DNA of 64,000 bases, from positions 17,406 through 81,405 of the forward strand of contig NZ_JASBRN010000071.1 in the NCBI RefSeq assembly GCF_030149505.1. Reading direction: 5' to 3'. The stretch comes from Nocardioides sp. Lineage in GTDB: Bacteria > Actinomycetota > Actinomycetes > Propionibacteriales > Nocardioidaceae. Position 1 is the stretch's first letter. Every line of letters begins with the position of its first letter. The notes beneath the pieces are model-generated. The model did no database searches. It was given only the letters and a program-made list of their open reading frames with translations, and had not been told where the DNA came from. Both the position numbers and the translations under genes were made by a program. Positions 44,447 to 54,021 of the stretch are shown here, one piece after another.

Positions 44447-45046
44447 ATGGACAAGGCTGACTTCTGGTTCGACCCGCTCTGCCCGTTCGCCTGGATCACC
44501 TCGCGCTGGATCCTCGAGGTCGAGAAGGTCCGCGACGTCGAGGTGTCCTGGCACCAGATGTCCCTGGCCTACCTCAACCAGGACAAGGACATCCCCGACT
44601 CCTACCGCGAGATGCTCAAGGACGCCTGGGGTCCCGTGCGGGTCGTCCGCGCCGCCATCGAGCAGGGTGGCCAGGAGATCGTGCTGCCGCTCTACACGGC
44701 GATGGGGACGCGCATCCACGACGACGGTCGCGGAGCCACCAAGGAGGTCGCCGCCGAGGCGCTCGCCGAGGTCGGCCTCGACGCCGGCCTGATCGACGCC
44801 TGGGACGACTCCTCCTACGACGCCGCCATCGCCGAGTCCCACCACCGCGGGATGGACCAGGTCGGTGACGACGTGGGGACGCCGACCATCGCGGTCAACG
44901 GCACCGCCTTCTTCGGCCCGGTGCTCACCTCGATCCCGCGCGGCGAGGAGGCCGGCAAGGTCTGGGACGGCGCGGTCCTGCTCGCGGGCTACCCGTACTT
45001 CTTCGAGCTCAAGCGCTCGCGGACGGCCGAGCTCAACTTCAGCTGA
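44447..45046 (+). CDS. DsbA-family mycothiol-type oxidoreductase (Rv2466c-like), monothiol site
   Basis: 199-residue cytosolic DsbA-fold protein like the mycobacterial mycothiol-dependent nitroreductase Rv2466c. It begins [18 protein letters not shown]: only one cysteine remains in the CxxC position (CPFA). The helical insert (about 60-140) and the cis-Pro loop [11 protein letters not shown] are intact. The monothiol site fits a glutaredoxin- or peroxiredoxin-like cycle using mycothiol. The ATG has a GGAG ribosome-binding site six bases upstream. It follows the CHAP gene by 29 bases but is unrelated in function. Confidence 0.88.
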   Translation: MDKADFWFDPLCPFAWITSRWILEVEKVRDVEVSWHQMSLAYLNQDKDIPDSYREMLKDAWGPVRVVRAAIEQGGQEIVLPLYTAMGTRIHDDGRGATKEVAAEALAEVGLDAGLIDAWDDSSYDAAIAESHHRGMDQVGDDVGTPTIAVNGTAFFGPVLTSIPRGEEAGKVWDGAVLLAGYPYFFELKRSRTAELNFS

Positions 45047-45071
45047 ATTCGGCCGACCGGGCCGCCGCGCC

Positions 45072-46271
45072 TCAGCCGAGCCCCACGCGGTGCTCGTCGA
45101 GCGCGGCGGCCCGCAGGTCGTCCATGATCGCCGCGAGCCGCTCGCGCACCCGTCGGTGGTCCTCGCCCCAGTGGGCGATGTCGGCCAGCGCCAGCTCCAC
45201 GACCTCCGCGAGGGTCGGCTGGCGCAGGACGAGCCGCACCGTCCCCTCGTCGTCGGACCGCACCGGCCAGGTCGCCGGTGCGGTGACCATGCGGCGCAGC
45301 AGGTCGTGCAGCTGGTCGAGCACCTGCACGGCCGTCGTCGGGTCGTTGATCCCCGGGGACAGGGCGCGCTCGGCGATGTCGACCAGTCGGCGGATGCCGT
45401 AGCCCAGGTCCTGGTCCATGGTGCGCTCCCCGACCTGGGAGACCAGCGCCAGCACGGCCTCCTCCGAGGGCGTGTCCGCCCCGGGCAGCTCGTGCACCGC
45501 CAGCAGGGGGGACCCATGGGCGACGAACGCCCCGAGCGGCTGCAGCAGCTCGATCCGCACACCGTGCCGGCTCGCGACGCGCACGAGCGCGGCCGTGTCG
45601 AGGGCGTCCACGTAGCCGCTGCGGGGCGCCGCGAGGACCCGGACGCCCTGCGGCTCCTCGAGGACCGGGGGCGTCGTGGGCCACTGCGAGCACTGCCCGT
45701 CGGCGAGCAGGTCGCGGGACTGCTGGGCCGTGTTCTGGAGGATCCGTGCCACCCCGATCGAGGTGGCGATGTGGTGGATGTAGGCGAGGAACATCCCCAC
45801 CGCCCCGAGGACGAGGAGGAAGGCGAGCGAGATCGCCAGCCCCGGCTGCTCCTGGCCGTCCCGCACCGCCCGCAGCACGACGAGGGCGTAGACGAAGGAG
45901 GCGGCGAAGAGTCCCAACGTGTGCTGGGTCGTCCGGTCGCCGAGGAAGGCCTGGAGGACGCGGGGGCTGTACTGGCTGCTGGCCAGCTGCAGCACCACCA
46001 TGGTGATGGAGAAGACCAGGCCGGTCACCGAGATCATGGCGCCGGCGATGGTGGACAGCATCGTGCGCGCGCCCTCGGCGCCCCCCTCGAAGACCAGCGA
46101 GGAGCCCGGCAGCCACGAGGACTCGGCGCTCGGGAGCACGAGCCCGACCGCGACGGCGAGCAGGCACCACGTCGCGGGGACGACCCAGAAGGGGCGCAGG
46201 AGGTGTCCGGCGCGACGCGCGAGCGAGGACTGCTCGGCGCGCACGGGCAGGGGGATGACCGTCGGCTGCAT
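45072..46271 (-). CDS. DUF2254 integral membrane protein
   Basis: 399 residues. Four membrane helices in the N-terminal half (about 27-47, 70-95, 118-138 and 145-165) with the conserved stretch ISVTGLVFSITMVVLQLASSQYSPRVL, then a soluble C-terminal half with LGYGIRRLVDIAERALSPGINDPTTA. Both segments are diagnostic of DUF2254, of unknown function though proposed as channel-like. CAGAGT lies six bases before the ATG. Convergent with the DsbA-family gene. Confidence 0.9.
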   Translation of the reverse strand: MQPTVIPLPVRAEQSSLARRAGHLLRPFWVVPATWCLLAVAVGLVLPSAESSWLPGSSLVFEGGAEGARTMLSTIAGAMISVTGLVFSITMVVLQLASSQYSPRVLQAFLGDRTTQHTLGLFAASFVYALVVLRAVRDGQEQPGLAISLAFLLVLGAVGMFLAYIHHIATSIGVARILQNTAQQSRDLLADGQCSQWPTTPPVLEEPQGVRVLAAPRSGYVDALDTAALVRVASRHGVRIELLQPLGAFVAHGSPLLAVHELPGADTPSEEAVLALVSQVGERTMDQDLGYGIRRLVDIAERALSPGINDPTTAVQVLDQLHDLLRRMVTAPATWPVRSDDEGTVRLVLRQPTLAEVVELALADIAHWGEDHRRVRERLAAIMDDLRAAALDEHRVGLG

Positions 46272-46383
46272 GCCCGGACTCTGCCGTACCCGGGTCGGCG
46301 GCGGGTGCGCACGGGTCCGTCGGGCCGCCTCCGCTGGCGCGACGGGGCCGAGACGGGTGGTGACAGTGTGGCCCGAGTGGCGC

Positions 46384-47580
46384 ATGATGTCCGAGATGCA
46401 GCCACGGACTCGGGTCCCGAGGGCGCCCCTGGGGCGGCGCCTGCTCCTGCGCGCCACCGCGGGGCTGGGCGCGGTCGCCGCGCCGCTGACCGCCACGGTG
46501 ACCGGTCGTCCGGGCACCACCCTCCCCGCGTCGTACGCCGCCGGCGGCTGGCGCCTGGGCGAGACCGCCCTCGCGGGGTCGCTGCGGCGTGAGCGCCCGG
46601 GCCGCTGGTCGACGGGGCGTCGGCGCACGGAGCCGTTCCGGATGGTGGCGCTCACCTGGCGCGGCGACCTGGACGCCACCCTGCGGGTGCGCACGAGGAC
46701 CCGGGGCGACTGGTCGCCGTGGCACGTGCTGCGCCCCATGGAGGACGGCCCGGACCCCGACGTGCCCGAGGGCACCCTCGACCGCCGGGGCGTGCACCCG
46801 CTGTGGGTCGGTCGCAGCGAGGGGGTCGAGGTGCTCGTCACCGGCGAGCGCCGCCCCGACGCGCTGCGGCTGGTCCTCATCGACCCGGGCCGCCTCGACT
46901 CCGACGACTCCGACACGCCCTCCCTGCCCCAGCAGCGCCCCGGCAGCAGTCGGGGAGGGAAGCGGCGCCGTGCGCCCCGACCCGCCCTGCGCAGCCGCCG
47001 TGACTGGGGTGCCGACGAGTCCCTGCGCGACGGCAAGCCGGTCATGTGCCGCACCATCCAGCAGGTCCACGTGCACCACACCGCCTCGGGCAACGACTAC
47101 TCCCGCTCCGAGGTGCCGGGGCTGATCCGCGGCTTCTACCGCTACCACACCCAGTCGCTGGGCTGGTCTGACCTCGGCTACAACTTCCTCGTCGACCGCT
47201 TCGGCCGCACCTGGGTGGGGCGCGCAGGCGGGCCCGGCCGGCCGGTGCGCGGCGCGCACACGCTCGGGTTCAACCACACCTCGGTCGGCGTCGCGGTCAT
47301 CGGCAACTTCGAGGGCCGCCGCGTCCCGGACCGGGTGGTCACGGCCCTCGTGCGGCTCGCGGCGTGGAAGCTCGACGCCTACGGCCGGCGACCCCGTGGG
47401 AAGGCACGCGTCTACAGCAAGGGCAGCGACCTGCACCCCACCGGCTGGGTGCGGCTGAAGGTCATCGACGGCCACCGCGACACCAACCAGACCGCCTGCC
47501 CGGGCCAGGAGCTGCAGGAGCGGCTGCCGGAGATCCGCCGGCGCGCGCACTTCCACGTCAAGCGGGCGCGGCGCCGCTGA
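46384..47580 (+). CDS. Exported peptidoglycan-recognition-type amidase (N-acetylmuramoyl-L-alanine amidase)
   Basis: 398 residues. The N-terminus has a twin-arginine-like signal ([18 protein letters not shown]). An accessory domain (about 60-190) is followed by the amidase_2/PGRP domain: zinc His in [22 protein letters not shown], and the C-terminal ligands in [13 protein letters not shown]. It should cleave the lactyl-amide bond of peptidoglycan. Three in-frame ATG codons (46384, 46387, 46396) could start it; the first is given, with low certainty. Divergent from the DUF2254 gene. Confidence 0.88.
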   Translation: MMSEMQPRTRVPRAPLGRRLLLRATAGLGAVAAPLTATVTGRPGTTLPASYAAGGWRLGETALAGSLRRERPGRWSTGRRRTEPFRMVALTWRGDLDATLRVRTRTRGDWSPWHVLRPMEDGPDPDVPEGTLDRRGVHPLWVGRSEGVEVLVTGERRPDALRLVLIDPGRLDSDDSDTPSLPQQRPGSSRGGKRRRAPRPALRSRRDWGADESLRDGKPVMCRTIQQVHVHHTASGNDYSRSEVPGLIRGFYRYHTQSLGWSDLGYNFLVDRFGRTWVGRAGGPGRPVRGAHTLGFNHTSVGVAVIGNFEGRRVPDRVVTALVRLAAWKLDAYGRRPRGKARVYSKGSDLHPTGWVRLKVIDGHRDTNQTACPGQELQERLPEIRRRAHFHVKRARRR

Positions 47581-47584
47581 GCCC

Positions 47585-48295
47585 TCAGGAGCTGCCGTCG
47601 CCGCTGCTTCCCGCCACGACACCGGCGGTCACCGCCGTCGTCGCGGCCCGGACGGCGTCGCGCACGGCCTTCGCGACCCACTCGCCCTCGTCCATGTCCG
47701 CCACCAGCTGCTTCGCGCGCTTGCGGACCTCCCGGCCGCCGAGACCCTCGCCCGGCACGACCTTGTGCACCTGGTCCACGGCCGAGAGCAGCGCGACCAG
47801 GGCGACCGTGCGCGGGTCGGGGCTGAACCCGCGGAGGAGGACGTCGGCCAGGCGTCGGCGTACCTCGTCCTCGTGCCGGGAGTCCTCGGCCGGCCACCGG
47901 GCGCTGGGGAAGAGCCCGAGGACCCTGTGGTCCTCACGACGCAGGACGCCGCGGGCGACCAGCCGGTCGGTCAGCCGGGCCTTGAGCGGCTTGCCGAGCC
48001 GGGTCGCGAGGTCCTGGGCCGTGCGCGGCTTCTCGGCGACGACGTCGTGGGCATCGGCCAGCACCGGGTCCGCGGGCCGCTGTCCGGGGACCGGCCGGAC
48101 CCGCGCGGTCTGCCAGAAGGCCTGCTTCTCCTCGACCTCGACCGCTCCCAGCAGCGCCAGCTCGGCCAGGACCGCCCCGCCGAGCAACGGCTGGAGGTTC
48201 GTCTGGCGCAGGGTGCCGACGTCGTCGTCGAGCAGGAGCAGCAGGAGGTCCTCGGCGAGCAGCAGCGGCGGCGCGGCGGGAGTGGGCTCGGTCAT
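47585..48295 (-). CDS. GPP34-family (GOLPH3-like) phosphoprotein
   Basis: 236-residue protein of the GPP34 domain family, which in eukaryotes binds phosphatidylinositol-4-phosphate; bacterial members, abundant in actinobacteria, have no settled role. It starts [17 protein letters not shown] and contains the helical repeats and beta hairpin region ([17 protein letters not shown]) expected. AAGAGT lies six bases before the ATG. Divergent from metG; tail to tail with the amidase gene with only four bases between the stops. Confidence 0.9.
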   Translation of the reverse strand: MTEPTPAAPPLLLAEDLLLLLLDDDVGTLRQTNLQPLLGGAVLAELALLGAVEVEEKQAFWQTARVRPVPGQRPADPVLADAHDVVAEKPRTAQDLATRLGKPLKARLTDRLVARGVLRREDHRVLGLFPSARWPAEDSRHEDEVRRRLADVLLRGFSPDPRTVALVALLSAVDQVHKVVPGEGLGGREVRKRAKQLVADMDEGEWVAKAVRDAVRAATTAVTAGVVAGSSGDGSS

Positions 48296-48346
48296 GCCGC
48301 GACTCTTCCCCGACCCCGCGCGGACTAACGGGGCGCAGAGGGCTCC

Positions 48347-48352
48347 TAGGAT
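48347..48352 (+). promoter_or_regulatory. -10 box of metG
   Basis: TAGGAT, seven bases before the ATG at 48360. Confidence 0.55.
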
Positions 48353-48359
48353 CAGCACC

Positions 48360-50159
48360 ATGAGCAGAGTCCTGTCAGCCGTCGCCTGGCCGTACGCCAA
48401 CGGCCCGCGCCACATCGGCCACGTGGCCGGTTTCGGCGTGCCCTCCGACGTCTTCAGCCGCTACATGCGGATGGCCGGCCACGACGTGCTCATGGTCTCC
48501 GGCACCGACGAGCACGGCACGCCGATCCTCGTCACGGCCGACAAGGAGGGCAAGACCGCCCGCGAGCTGGCCGACGAGTCCAACCGGGTCATCGTGGAGG
48601 ACCTCCACGGGCTGGGGCTCTCCTACGACCTGTTCACCCGCACCACGACCGGCAACCACTACCGCGTGGTGCAGGAGATGTTCCGCACCTGCCTGCGCAA
48701 CGGCTACATGGTCGAGCAGACCTCGCTGTCGGCGATCAGCCCCTCGACCGGACGCACCCTGCCCGACCGCTACATCGAGGGCACCTGCCCGATCTGCAAG
48801 TACGCCGACGCGCGGGGCGACCAGTGCGACAACTGCGGCAACCAGCTCGACCCCACCGACCTGGTCGACCCGCGCTCGAAGATCAACGGCGAGACCCCGC
48901 AGTTCGTCGAGACCCAGCACTGGTTCCTCGACCTGCCCGCCGTCGCCGACGCGCTGGGGGAGTGGCTCGACGGTCGCGAGGCGTCGGGCACGTGGCGCCC
49001 CAACGTCATCAAGTTCTCCCAGAACATCCTCGAGGAGATCCGCCCGCGCGCGATGACGCGCGACATCGACTGGGGCATCCCGGTCCCGGGCTGGGAGGAC
49101 CAGCCGACCAAGCGCCTCTACGTCTGGTTCGACGCGGTCATCGGCTACCTCTCAGCCTCGATCGAGTGGGCCCGGCGGCTCGGCGAACCGGAGAAGTGGC
49201 GCGAGTGGTGGACCGACGCCGAGGCCGAGTCCTTCTACTTCATGGGCAAGGACAACATCGTCTTCCATTCCCAGATCTGGCCCGCCGAGCTGCTCGCCCA
49301 CAACGGCGCGGGCTCCCGCGGCGGCGAGCCGGGGGCGTACGGCGTGCTCAACCTGCCCACCGAGGTCGTCTCGTCGGAGTTCCTCACCTTCGGCGACGCC
49401 CAGTTCTCGACCAGCCGCGGTCACGTGATCTACGTCCGCGACATGCTCGAGCGCTACGGCCCCGACCCGCTGCGCTACTTCATCTGCGCGGCCGGGCCCG
49501 AGACCTCCGACGCCGCCTTCACCTGGGCCGACTTCGTCACCCGCAACAACTCCGAGCTGGTGGCCGGCTGGGGCAACCTGGTCAACCGCACCGCCACGAT
49601 GGTCGCGAAGAGCTTCGGGGAGATCCCGGCGGCCGGTCCGCTCGAGGAGGTCGACGAGGCGGTGCTGGCCACCGTCCGCGGCGGCTTCGAGTCGGTCGGC
49701 TCGCTCGTGGAGCGGCACCGCCTGCGTGCCGCGATCGCCGAGGCGATGCGGGTCGTCGGCGAGGTGAACAAGTACCTCACCGTCACGGAGCCCTACAAGA
49801 TGAAGGACGAGTCGCAGCGCGAGCGGCTCGCCACCGTGCTGCACGTCGCGCTGCAGTGCGTGAGCGACTGCAACACCCTGCTCGCGCCGTTCCTCCCGCA
49901 CGCCGCCAACAAGGTGCACGCCGTGCTCGGTGGCGAGGGGGAGCTGTTCCCGATGCCGCGCATCGAGCAGGTCGACGAGCTCGAGCCCGACAGCGGCGCC
50001 GGCCTGACGTCGTACCCCGTCATCACCGGCGACTACTCCGCCACCCCGCGCTGGGAGCCGCGCCCGGTCGTCGTCGGCACCCCCATCGCCAAGCCGACCC
50101 CGGTGTTCACCAAGCTCGACCCGTCGGTGGTCGAGGAGGAGCTCGCCCGGCTGTCCTGA
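48360..50159 (+). CDS. metG: Methionyl-tRNA synthetase
   Basis: Class I synthetase, 599 residues. The HIGH motif is HIGH itself in [15 protein letters not shown]; the zinc knuckle [20 protein letters not shown] is of the E. coli type with four cysteines; the KMSKS loop is the variant FSTSR ([12 protein letters not shown]). An anticodon-binding helix bundle covers the C-terminal part and there is no EMAP-like tRNA-binding tail. Probably leaderless. It is followed by two mutually exclusive hairpins. Confidence 0.97.
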   Translation: MSRVLSAVAWPYANGPRHIGHVAGFGVPSDVFSRYMRMAGHDVLMVSGTDEHGTPILVTADKEGKTARELADESNRVIVEDLHGLGLSYDLFTRTTTGNHYRVVQEMFRTCLRNGYMVEQTSLSAISPSTGRTLPDRYIEGTCPICKYADARGDQCDNCGNQLDPTDLVDPRSKINGETPQFVETQHWFLDLPAVADALGEWLDGREASGTWRPNVIKFSQNILEEIRPRAMTRDIDWGIPVPGWEDQPTKRLYVWFDAVIGYLSASIEWARRLGEPEKWREWWTDAEAESFYFMGKDNIVFHSQIWPAELLAHNGAGSRGGEPGAYGVLNLPTEVVSSEFLTFGDAQFSTSRGHVIYVRDMLERYGPDPLRYFICAAGPETSDAAFTWADFVTRNNSELVAGWGNLVNRTATMVAKSFGEIPAAGPLEEVDEAVLATVRGGFESVGSLVERHRLRAAIAEAMRVVGEVNKYLTVTEPYKMKDESQRERLATVLHVALQCVSDCNTLLAPFLPHAANKVHAVLGGEGELFPMPRIEQVDELEPDSGAGLTSYPVITGDYSATPRWEPRPVVVGTPIAKPTPVFTKLDPSVVEEELARLS

Positions 50160-50173
50160 GCGCGCATCGTCGG

Positions 50174-50242
50174 GGCAAGGTTCATCGGACGGCCGATGAA
50201 CCTTGCCCTGGGACGATGAAGTTTCAGCGTCCCAGGGCAAGG
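50174..50242 (+). promoter_or_regulatory. Two mutually exclusive 15-bp hairpins between metG and the ECF sigma gene
   Basis: Hairpin 1 pairs 50174-50188 with 50193-50207; hairpin 2 pairs 50201-50215 with 50228-50242. Both are perfect and share the seven bases CCTTGCC (50201-50207), so only one can form. The first may end metG; the alternation could also act as an attenuator for the downstream gene. Confidence 0.55.
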
Positions 50243-50310
50243 TCTGACGGCCGGCCGACGAAACTGCGGACTCTGCGCAACGGACGGCCCGGGCCGCGCG
50301 TGAGCATGAT

Positions 50311-50811
50311 GTGACGGTGACCGGCGAGCGCTCGGGAGACGCGACCGCGCCTGACTTCGAGTCCTGGGCGGCAGCGCGAGGGCCCGCGCTCGTGCGCTAC
50401 GCCCACCTGGTGACCGGTGGCAGTCCGGACGCTCCCGACCTGGCCCAGGACGCGCTCGCCCAGGTCTGGGCCCGGTGGGGGCGGCTGGAGGGGGACGCGG
50501 AGGCGTACGCGCGCCGGTGCGTCACGAACGGGTCGGTGTCGCGCTGGCGCAGGGTGCGTCGGCTCAGGTCGGTGGCCGAGGTCGAGGAGGCCGCCGGCCC
50601 GGACCCGACCAGGGCCGTCGACGACGCCGACCATGCCTGGGCACTGCTCGCCACGCTGAGCCCGGTGCAGCGGGGCGCGGTCGTGCTGCGCTTCTACGAG
50701 GAGCGGTCGTACGCCGAGATCGGCTCGATCCTCGACGTGCCCGAGGCCACCGCCCGCTCGCACGTCCACCGCGCGCTGCGGGCCTTGCGCACCAGGCTGG
50801 AGGAGTCATGA
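50311..50811 (+). CDS. ECF RNA polymerase sigma factor (SigE-70 / actinobacterial type)
   Basis: 166 residues: region 2 (about 15-85; LVRYAHLVTGGSPDAPDLAQDALAQVW with the DLAQD motif) and region 4 (about 105-160; LSPVQRGAVVLRFYEERSYAEIGSILDVPEATARSHVHRAL). The HLVTG-DAxDL pattern matches the SigE-70 family found in actinobacteria. GTG start; a GTG two codons later is possible. The next gene starts inside its stop codon (ATGA) and is probably its membrane regulator. Confidence 0.93.
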   Translation: MTVTGERSGDATAPDFESWAAARGPALVRYAHLVTGGSPDAPDLAQDALAQVWARWGRLEGDAEAYARRCVTNGSVSRWRRVRRLRSVAEVEEAAGPDPTRAVDDADHAWALLATLSPVQRGAVVLRFYEERSYAEIGSILDVPEATARSHVHRALRALRTRLEES

Positions 50812-51956
50812 GCGACGAGATCGAGGACGGCCGGGCCGCGCAGGCCTTCCGTGCGGCCCTGACCCGCGCGGCGGACGAGGCACCGGACGTGGCCCGGCCG
50901 ACCCGACCCGCCCCGCGGCGCGGGCGCTGGGTCGCGGCGGGGGCCGCGCTCGCCGTGGCGGCCTCCGCGGTCGTGGCGCTCGCCCTGGCGGACCGCGGCG
51001 GGGCGCCGGGCGACGGCGCCCTCGACCCGGCCGGGGAGCCCCCGGCCGTCGCCGACGGCTGGCGCGGCGTCACCTTCCGCGACGTCACGGTGCAGGTGCC
51101 GGAGGAGTGGGGCGACGGCTACGCGCCGCGCGCCGACTGGTGCATCGGCGAGCCGGACCCCGACGCCGGGCCCTACGTGGACGTCGGGAACGCCGGCTTC
51201 ACGGCGGCGATCGGCTGCCTCCAGCAGCCGCCGGTGCCGCCGGGCTTCGGTCCCGCCCCGGAGGAGCAGTGGGTCCCGCACCTGCGGTTCGTGGACCTGA
51301 CCCGCGACGACGGCGACGAGGTGGTCGACGGCACCACCGCGCACGGCGGCTGGACCCTGCGCGTCCGCACGATCGGCGACGTCCAGGTGCGCCTGCTCAG
51401 CGACGCCTCGACCGAGGACGTCGCCGGCGAGATCATGGCCAGCGCGATGACGGGCGACCTCGGCGCGCTCGGCTGCGACACGACGTCACCTGCGCAGGAG
51501 CAGCCCCGCGAGGGCGAGCCCGTGGTGCCCGCCGAGGGGGACCTGGGGGCCGTGGACCCCGACGAGGTGCAGGGCCTCCTGGTCTGCCAGTACGACCGCG
51601 TCGGCGACGACGTCCCCGGCCTGCGCGCCGAGCGGCTGGCCGGCGCCGCGGCGGCGCGGGCCTGGCTGGGTGCGGTCCGGGAGGCGCCGCGCACCGGGGG
51701 GCCTGACCAGCCGCAGAACTGCATGGAGCCGTGGGAGAGCACCATGACGCTCGCGGTGCACCCGCTCGACGTGGACGGGTCGCGCCTGGCGACGGCGTAC
51801 GTCGCCTACGACGCCTGCGCCGGCAACGGCGTGCGCGATGCGAGCACCACCTGGGAGCTCACCCGCGACGACTGCGCGGCGCTCTTCGACGGGCGGGTGC
51901 GGTTCTGGAGCGGCAACGGGGAGGCGGCCGAGCGCTGCCTGCCCGCGCGGGACTGA
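50808..51956 (+). CDS. Membrane protein coupled to the ECF sigma factor (putative anti-sigma or sensor)
   Basis: 382 residues. A cytosolic N-terminus of about 42 residues, one membrane segment (about 43-63; WVAAGAALAVAASAVVALALA) and a 315-residue extracytoplasmic domain with eight or more cysteines, many spaced for disulfides. No HxxxCxxC zinc anti-sigma motif is visible, so if it controls the sigma factor it does so by another mode. The ATGA overlap with the sigma gene shows coupled translation. Family not recognised. Confidence 0.8.
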   Translation: MSDEIEDGRAAQAFRAALTRAADEAPDVARPTRPAPRRGRWVAAGAALAVAASAVVALALADRGGAPGDGALDPAGEPPAVADGWRGVTFRDVTVQVPEEWGDGYAPRADWCIGEPDPDAGPYVDVGNAGFTAAIGCLQQPPVPPGFGPAPEEQWVPHLRFVDLTRDDGDEVVDGTTAHGGWTLRVRTIGDVQVRLLSDASTEDVAGEIMASAMTGDLGALGCDTTSPAQEQPREGEPVVPAEGDLGAVDPDEVQGLLVCQYDRVGDDVPGLRAERLAGAAAARAWLGAVREAPRTGGPDQPQNCMEPWESTMTLAVHPLDVDGSRLATAYVAYDACAGNGVRDASTTWELTRDDCAALFDGRVRFWSGNGEAAERCLPARD

Positions 51957-51965
51957 CCGCTCGGC

Positions 51966-51971
51966 TACCTT
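51966..51971 (+). promoter_or_regulatory. -10 box of the LURP-like gene
   Basis: TACCTT, seven bases before the ATG at 51979. Confidence 0.5.
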
Positions 51972-51978
51972 GCACCGC

Positions 51979-52548
51979 ATGACCGCCGAGATGTACCTGC
52001 CCCGCTTCTACGTCCGCCAGAAGTTCGCGATGACCACCAACCGCTACGAGATCATCGCGGCCAACCCCGACGGCTCCGAGGGGCCGCTCATGGCGGTGGC
52101 GCAGCAGAAGCGGCTGGCGTTCAAGGAGGAGGTCACCTTCTACACCGACGACTCCAAGAGCCGGGCGGTCTTCAGCTTCAAGGCCCGCAAGAAGCTCGAC
52201 CTCAACGCCGGCTACGACATCTTCGACGAGCAGCGCAACCAGATCGGGTTCTTCAAGAAGGACTTCGGGGCCAGCCTGCTGCGCTCCACGTACCACGTGG
52301 AGGGGCCGGGCTTCACCGGCACCGGCCAGGAGCGCAGCTTCGGCGTCGCGCTGCTGCGCCGCTTCATGGACATCCCGTTCCTCACGATCCACTTCGACTT
52401 CACCTCCGCCGAGGGCGGGCTGCTGATGAGCTCGGAGCGGCAGTTCAAGCTGCGCGACCGCTACACCGTGGACGTGCCCGACCAGCGCGTCGACTTCCGG
52501 GTCGCGGCGGCCCTCGCCGTCGGGCTCGACGCGCTCATGCAGCGCTGA
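51979..52548 (+). CDS. LURP-one-related / scramblase-like protein
   Basis: 189 residues with the tubby-like 12-strand barrel pattern: FYVRQKFAMTTNRYEI, a strand set around VAQQKRLAFKEEVTFYTD and YDIFDEQRNQIGFFKKDFGASLLRSTY. Related proteins (LURP-one, phospholipid scramblase) bind membrane lipids; the bacterial function is unknown. No membrane helix. It has its own leaderless promoter and is followed after 11 bases by an esterase. Confidence 0.85.
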   Translation: MTAEMYLPRFYVRQKFAMTTNRYEIIAANPDGSEGPLMAVAQQKRLAFKEEVTFYTDDSKSRAVFSFKARKKLDLNAGYDIFDEQRNQIGFFKKDFGASLLRSTYHVEGPGFTGTGQERSFGVALLRRFMDIPFLTIHFDFTSAEGGLLMSSERQFKLRDRYTVDVPDQRVDFRVAAALAVGLDALMQR

Positions 52549-52559
52549 GCGGGGGCGCA

Positions 52560-53453
52560 GTGGTGCTCCACCCCCAGGCCCGGGCGGCCGTCGAGTCGGC
52601 GGCGGACGAGCCGCGGGTCTTCGACCCGGGGTTCGACGTCGAGGCGTCCCGCCGGGCCGCGCGGGAGGCAGCCGCCGCCGAGCCGCGCGAGGACGTCGCG
52701 GAGGTGCGCGACCTCCAGGCGGACGGCGTACCCGTCCGCGTCCACCGCCCCACCGGCGCGCAGCCGGGCGTCGTCGTGCACCTGCACGGGGGCGGCTTCG
52801 TGTTCCACGACAACGACGTCCACGACGCGCTGGCGCGGCGGCTCGCCAACCGCAGCGGCCACGCGGTCGTGAGCGTGGACTACCGGCGCCCGCCGGAGCA
52901 CCGCTTCCCCGCGGCGCCGGACGACGTGAGCACGGTCCTGGCCTGGCTCGAGCGCGAGGGCGAGCGGCACGGCCTCGCGGGTCCCGTGGCCGCGCACGGC
53001 GACTCCGCCGGCGGCAACCTCGCCCTCGTCGCGGCGCTGCGCCACCCCGGCCGGCTGCGGGCGGTCGCGCTGCTCTACCCCTTCCTCGACCCGACGATGG
53101 GCTTCGACTCCTACCGCACCGCCGCCGACGGCTTCGACCCGCGCGAGGCGGAGTGGTACTGGCAGCAGTACGCCGCCACGCCCGCCGACCTCGAGCACCC
53201 CGACCTCGCGCCGTTGCGCAGCGACCGGCTCGCGACCCTGCCGCCAACGCTGGTCACCACCGCCGAGCACGACCCGCTGCGCGACGAGGGCGAGCACCTG
53301 GTGCAGCTGCTGGCCGAGGCCGGCGTGGAGGTCACCGGCACCCGCTACCTGGGCCAGGTGCACGGGTTCTACCGCCACCCGACCGTCTTCGACGCCGCCG
53401 AGCCGATGCTGCTGGCCGCCGCCGCGTTCCTGGCGTCACACCTGCGCGCCTGA
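52560..53453 (+). CDS. Alpha/beta hydrolase of the hormone-sensitive lipase family
   Basis: 297-residue carboxylesterase. The HSL signature HLHGGGF forms the oxyanion hole; the nucleophile is in GDSAGGN; the catalytic Asp lies in AEHDPLRDE and the His in GQVHGFYRH. An N-terminal cap helix (about 1-45) precedes the core. Typically acts on short or medium acyl esters. GTG start with a weak GGGGGC ribosome-binding site; probably cotranscribed with the LURP-like gene. Confidence 0.92.
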   Translation: MVLHPQARAAVESAADEPRVFDPGFDVEASRRAAREAAAAEPREDVAEVRDLQADGVPVRVHRPTGAQPGVVVHLHGGGFVFHDNDVHDALARRLANRSGHAVVSVDYRRPPEHRFPAAPDDVSTVLAWLEREGERHGLAGPVAAHGDSAGGNLALVAALRHPGRLRAVALLYPFLDPTMGFDSYRTAADGFDPREAEWYWQQYAATPADLEHPDLAPLRSDRLATLPPTLVTTAEHDPLRDEGEHLVQLLAEAGVEVTGTRYLGQVHGFYRHPTVFDAAEPMLLAAAAFLASHLRA

Positions 53454-53503
53454 GGCGGTCACCGGTTCCGGGGGCGTCCCCGGGATCTGCCACCATCTGA
53501 CCC

Positions 53504-54013
53504 ATGCGCGTCCACCTGGGCTCCGACCACGCCGGCCTCGACCTGAAGAACCACCTGCTCGCGTGGCTCACCGAGCACGGCTACGAGCCGGTCGACCACG
53601 GCCCCTTCGTCTACGACGCCCTCGACGACTACCCCGTCTTCTGCCTGCGCGCCGCGGAGGGCGTGGCGAAGGCCCGCGCGGCCGGCGGGGACGACCTCGG
53701 CGTCGTCATCGGCGGCTCCGGCAACGGCGAGCAGATGGCCGCCAACAAGGTGGAGGGCATCCGCTGCGCCCTGGTGTGGAGCGAGGAGACCGCCAAGCTC
53801 GCCCGCGACCACAACGACGCGCAGGTGGTCTCGGTCGGCGGCCGGATGCACAGCCTCGAGGACATGACCCGCTTCGTCGAGGTCTTCCTGGCCGAGCCGT
53901 TCAGCGGCGACGAGCGGCACGTGCGCCGCATCGGCCAGCTCGACCACTACGACCGCACCGGCGAGCTGCCGCCGCTCCCGGAGTCAGCCCAGGGCCTCGG
54001 CCCCGACGCCTGA
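53504..54013 (+). CDS. rpiB: Ribose-5-phosphate isomerase B
   Basis: 169-residue RpiB/LacAB-type isomerase interconverting ribose-5-phosphate and ribulose-5-phosphate. It starts with GSDHAGLDLKNHL (phosphate-binding), has the GGSGNGEQMAANKV anion hole typical of actinobacterial RpiB (serine replacing the E. coli cysteine) and HNDAQVVSVGGRM. CACCAT lies seven bases before the ATG as a possible -10. Eight bases separate it from the glycosylase gene. Confidence 0.95.
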   Translation: MRVHLGSDHAGLDLKNHLLAWLTEHGYEPVDHGPFVYDALDDYPVFCLRAAEGVAKARAAGGDDLGVVIGGSGNGEQMAANKVEGIRCALVWSEETAKLARDHNDAQVVSVGGRMHSLEDMTRFVEVFLAEPFSGDERHVRRIGQLDHYDRTGELPPLPESAQGLGPDA

Positions 54014-54021
54014 CGTGACCG

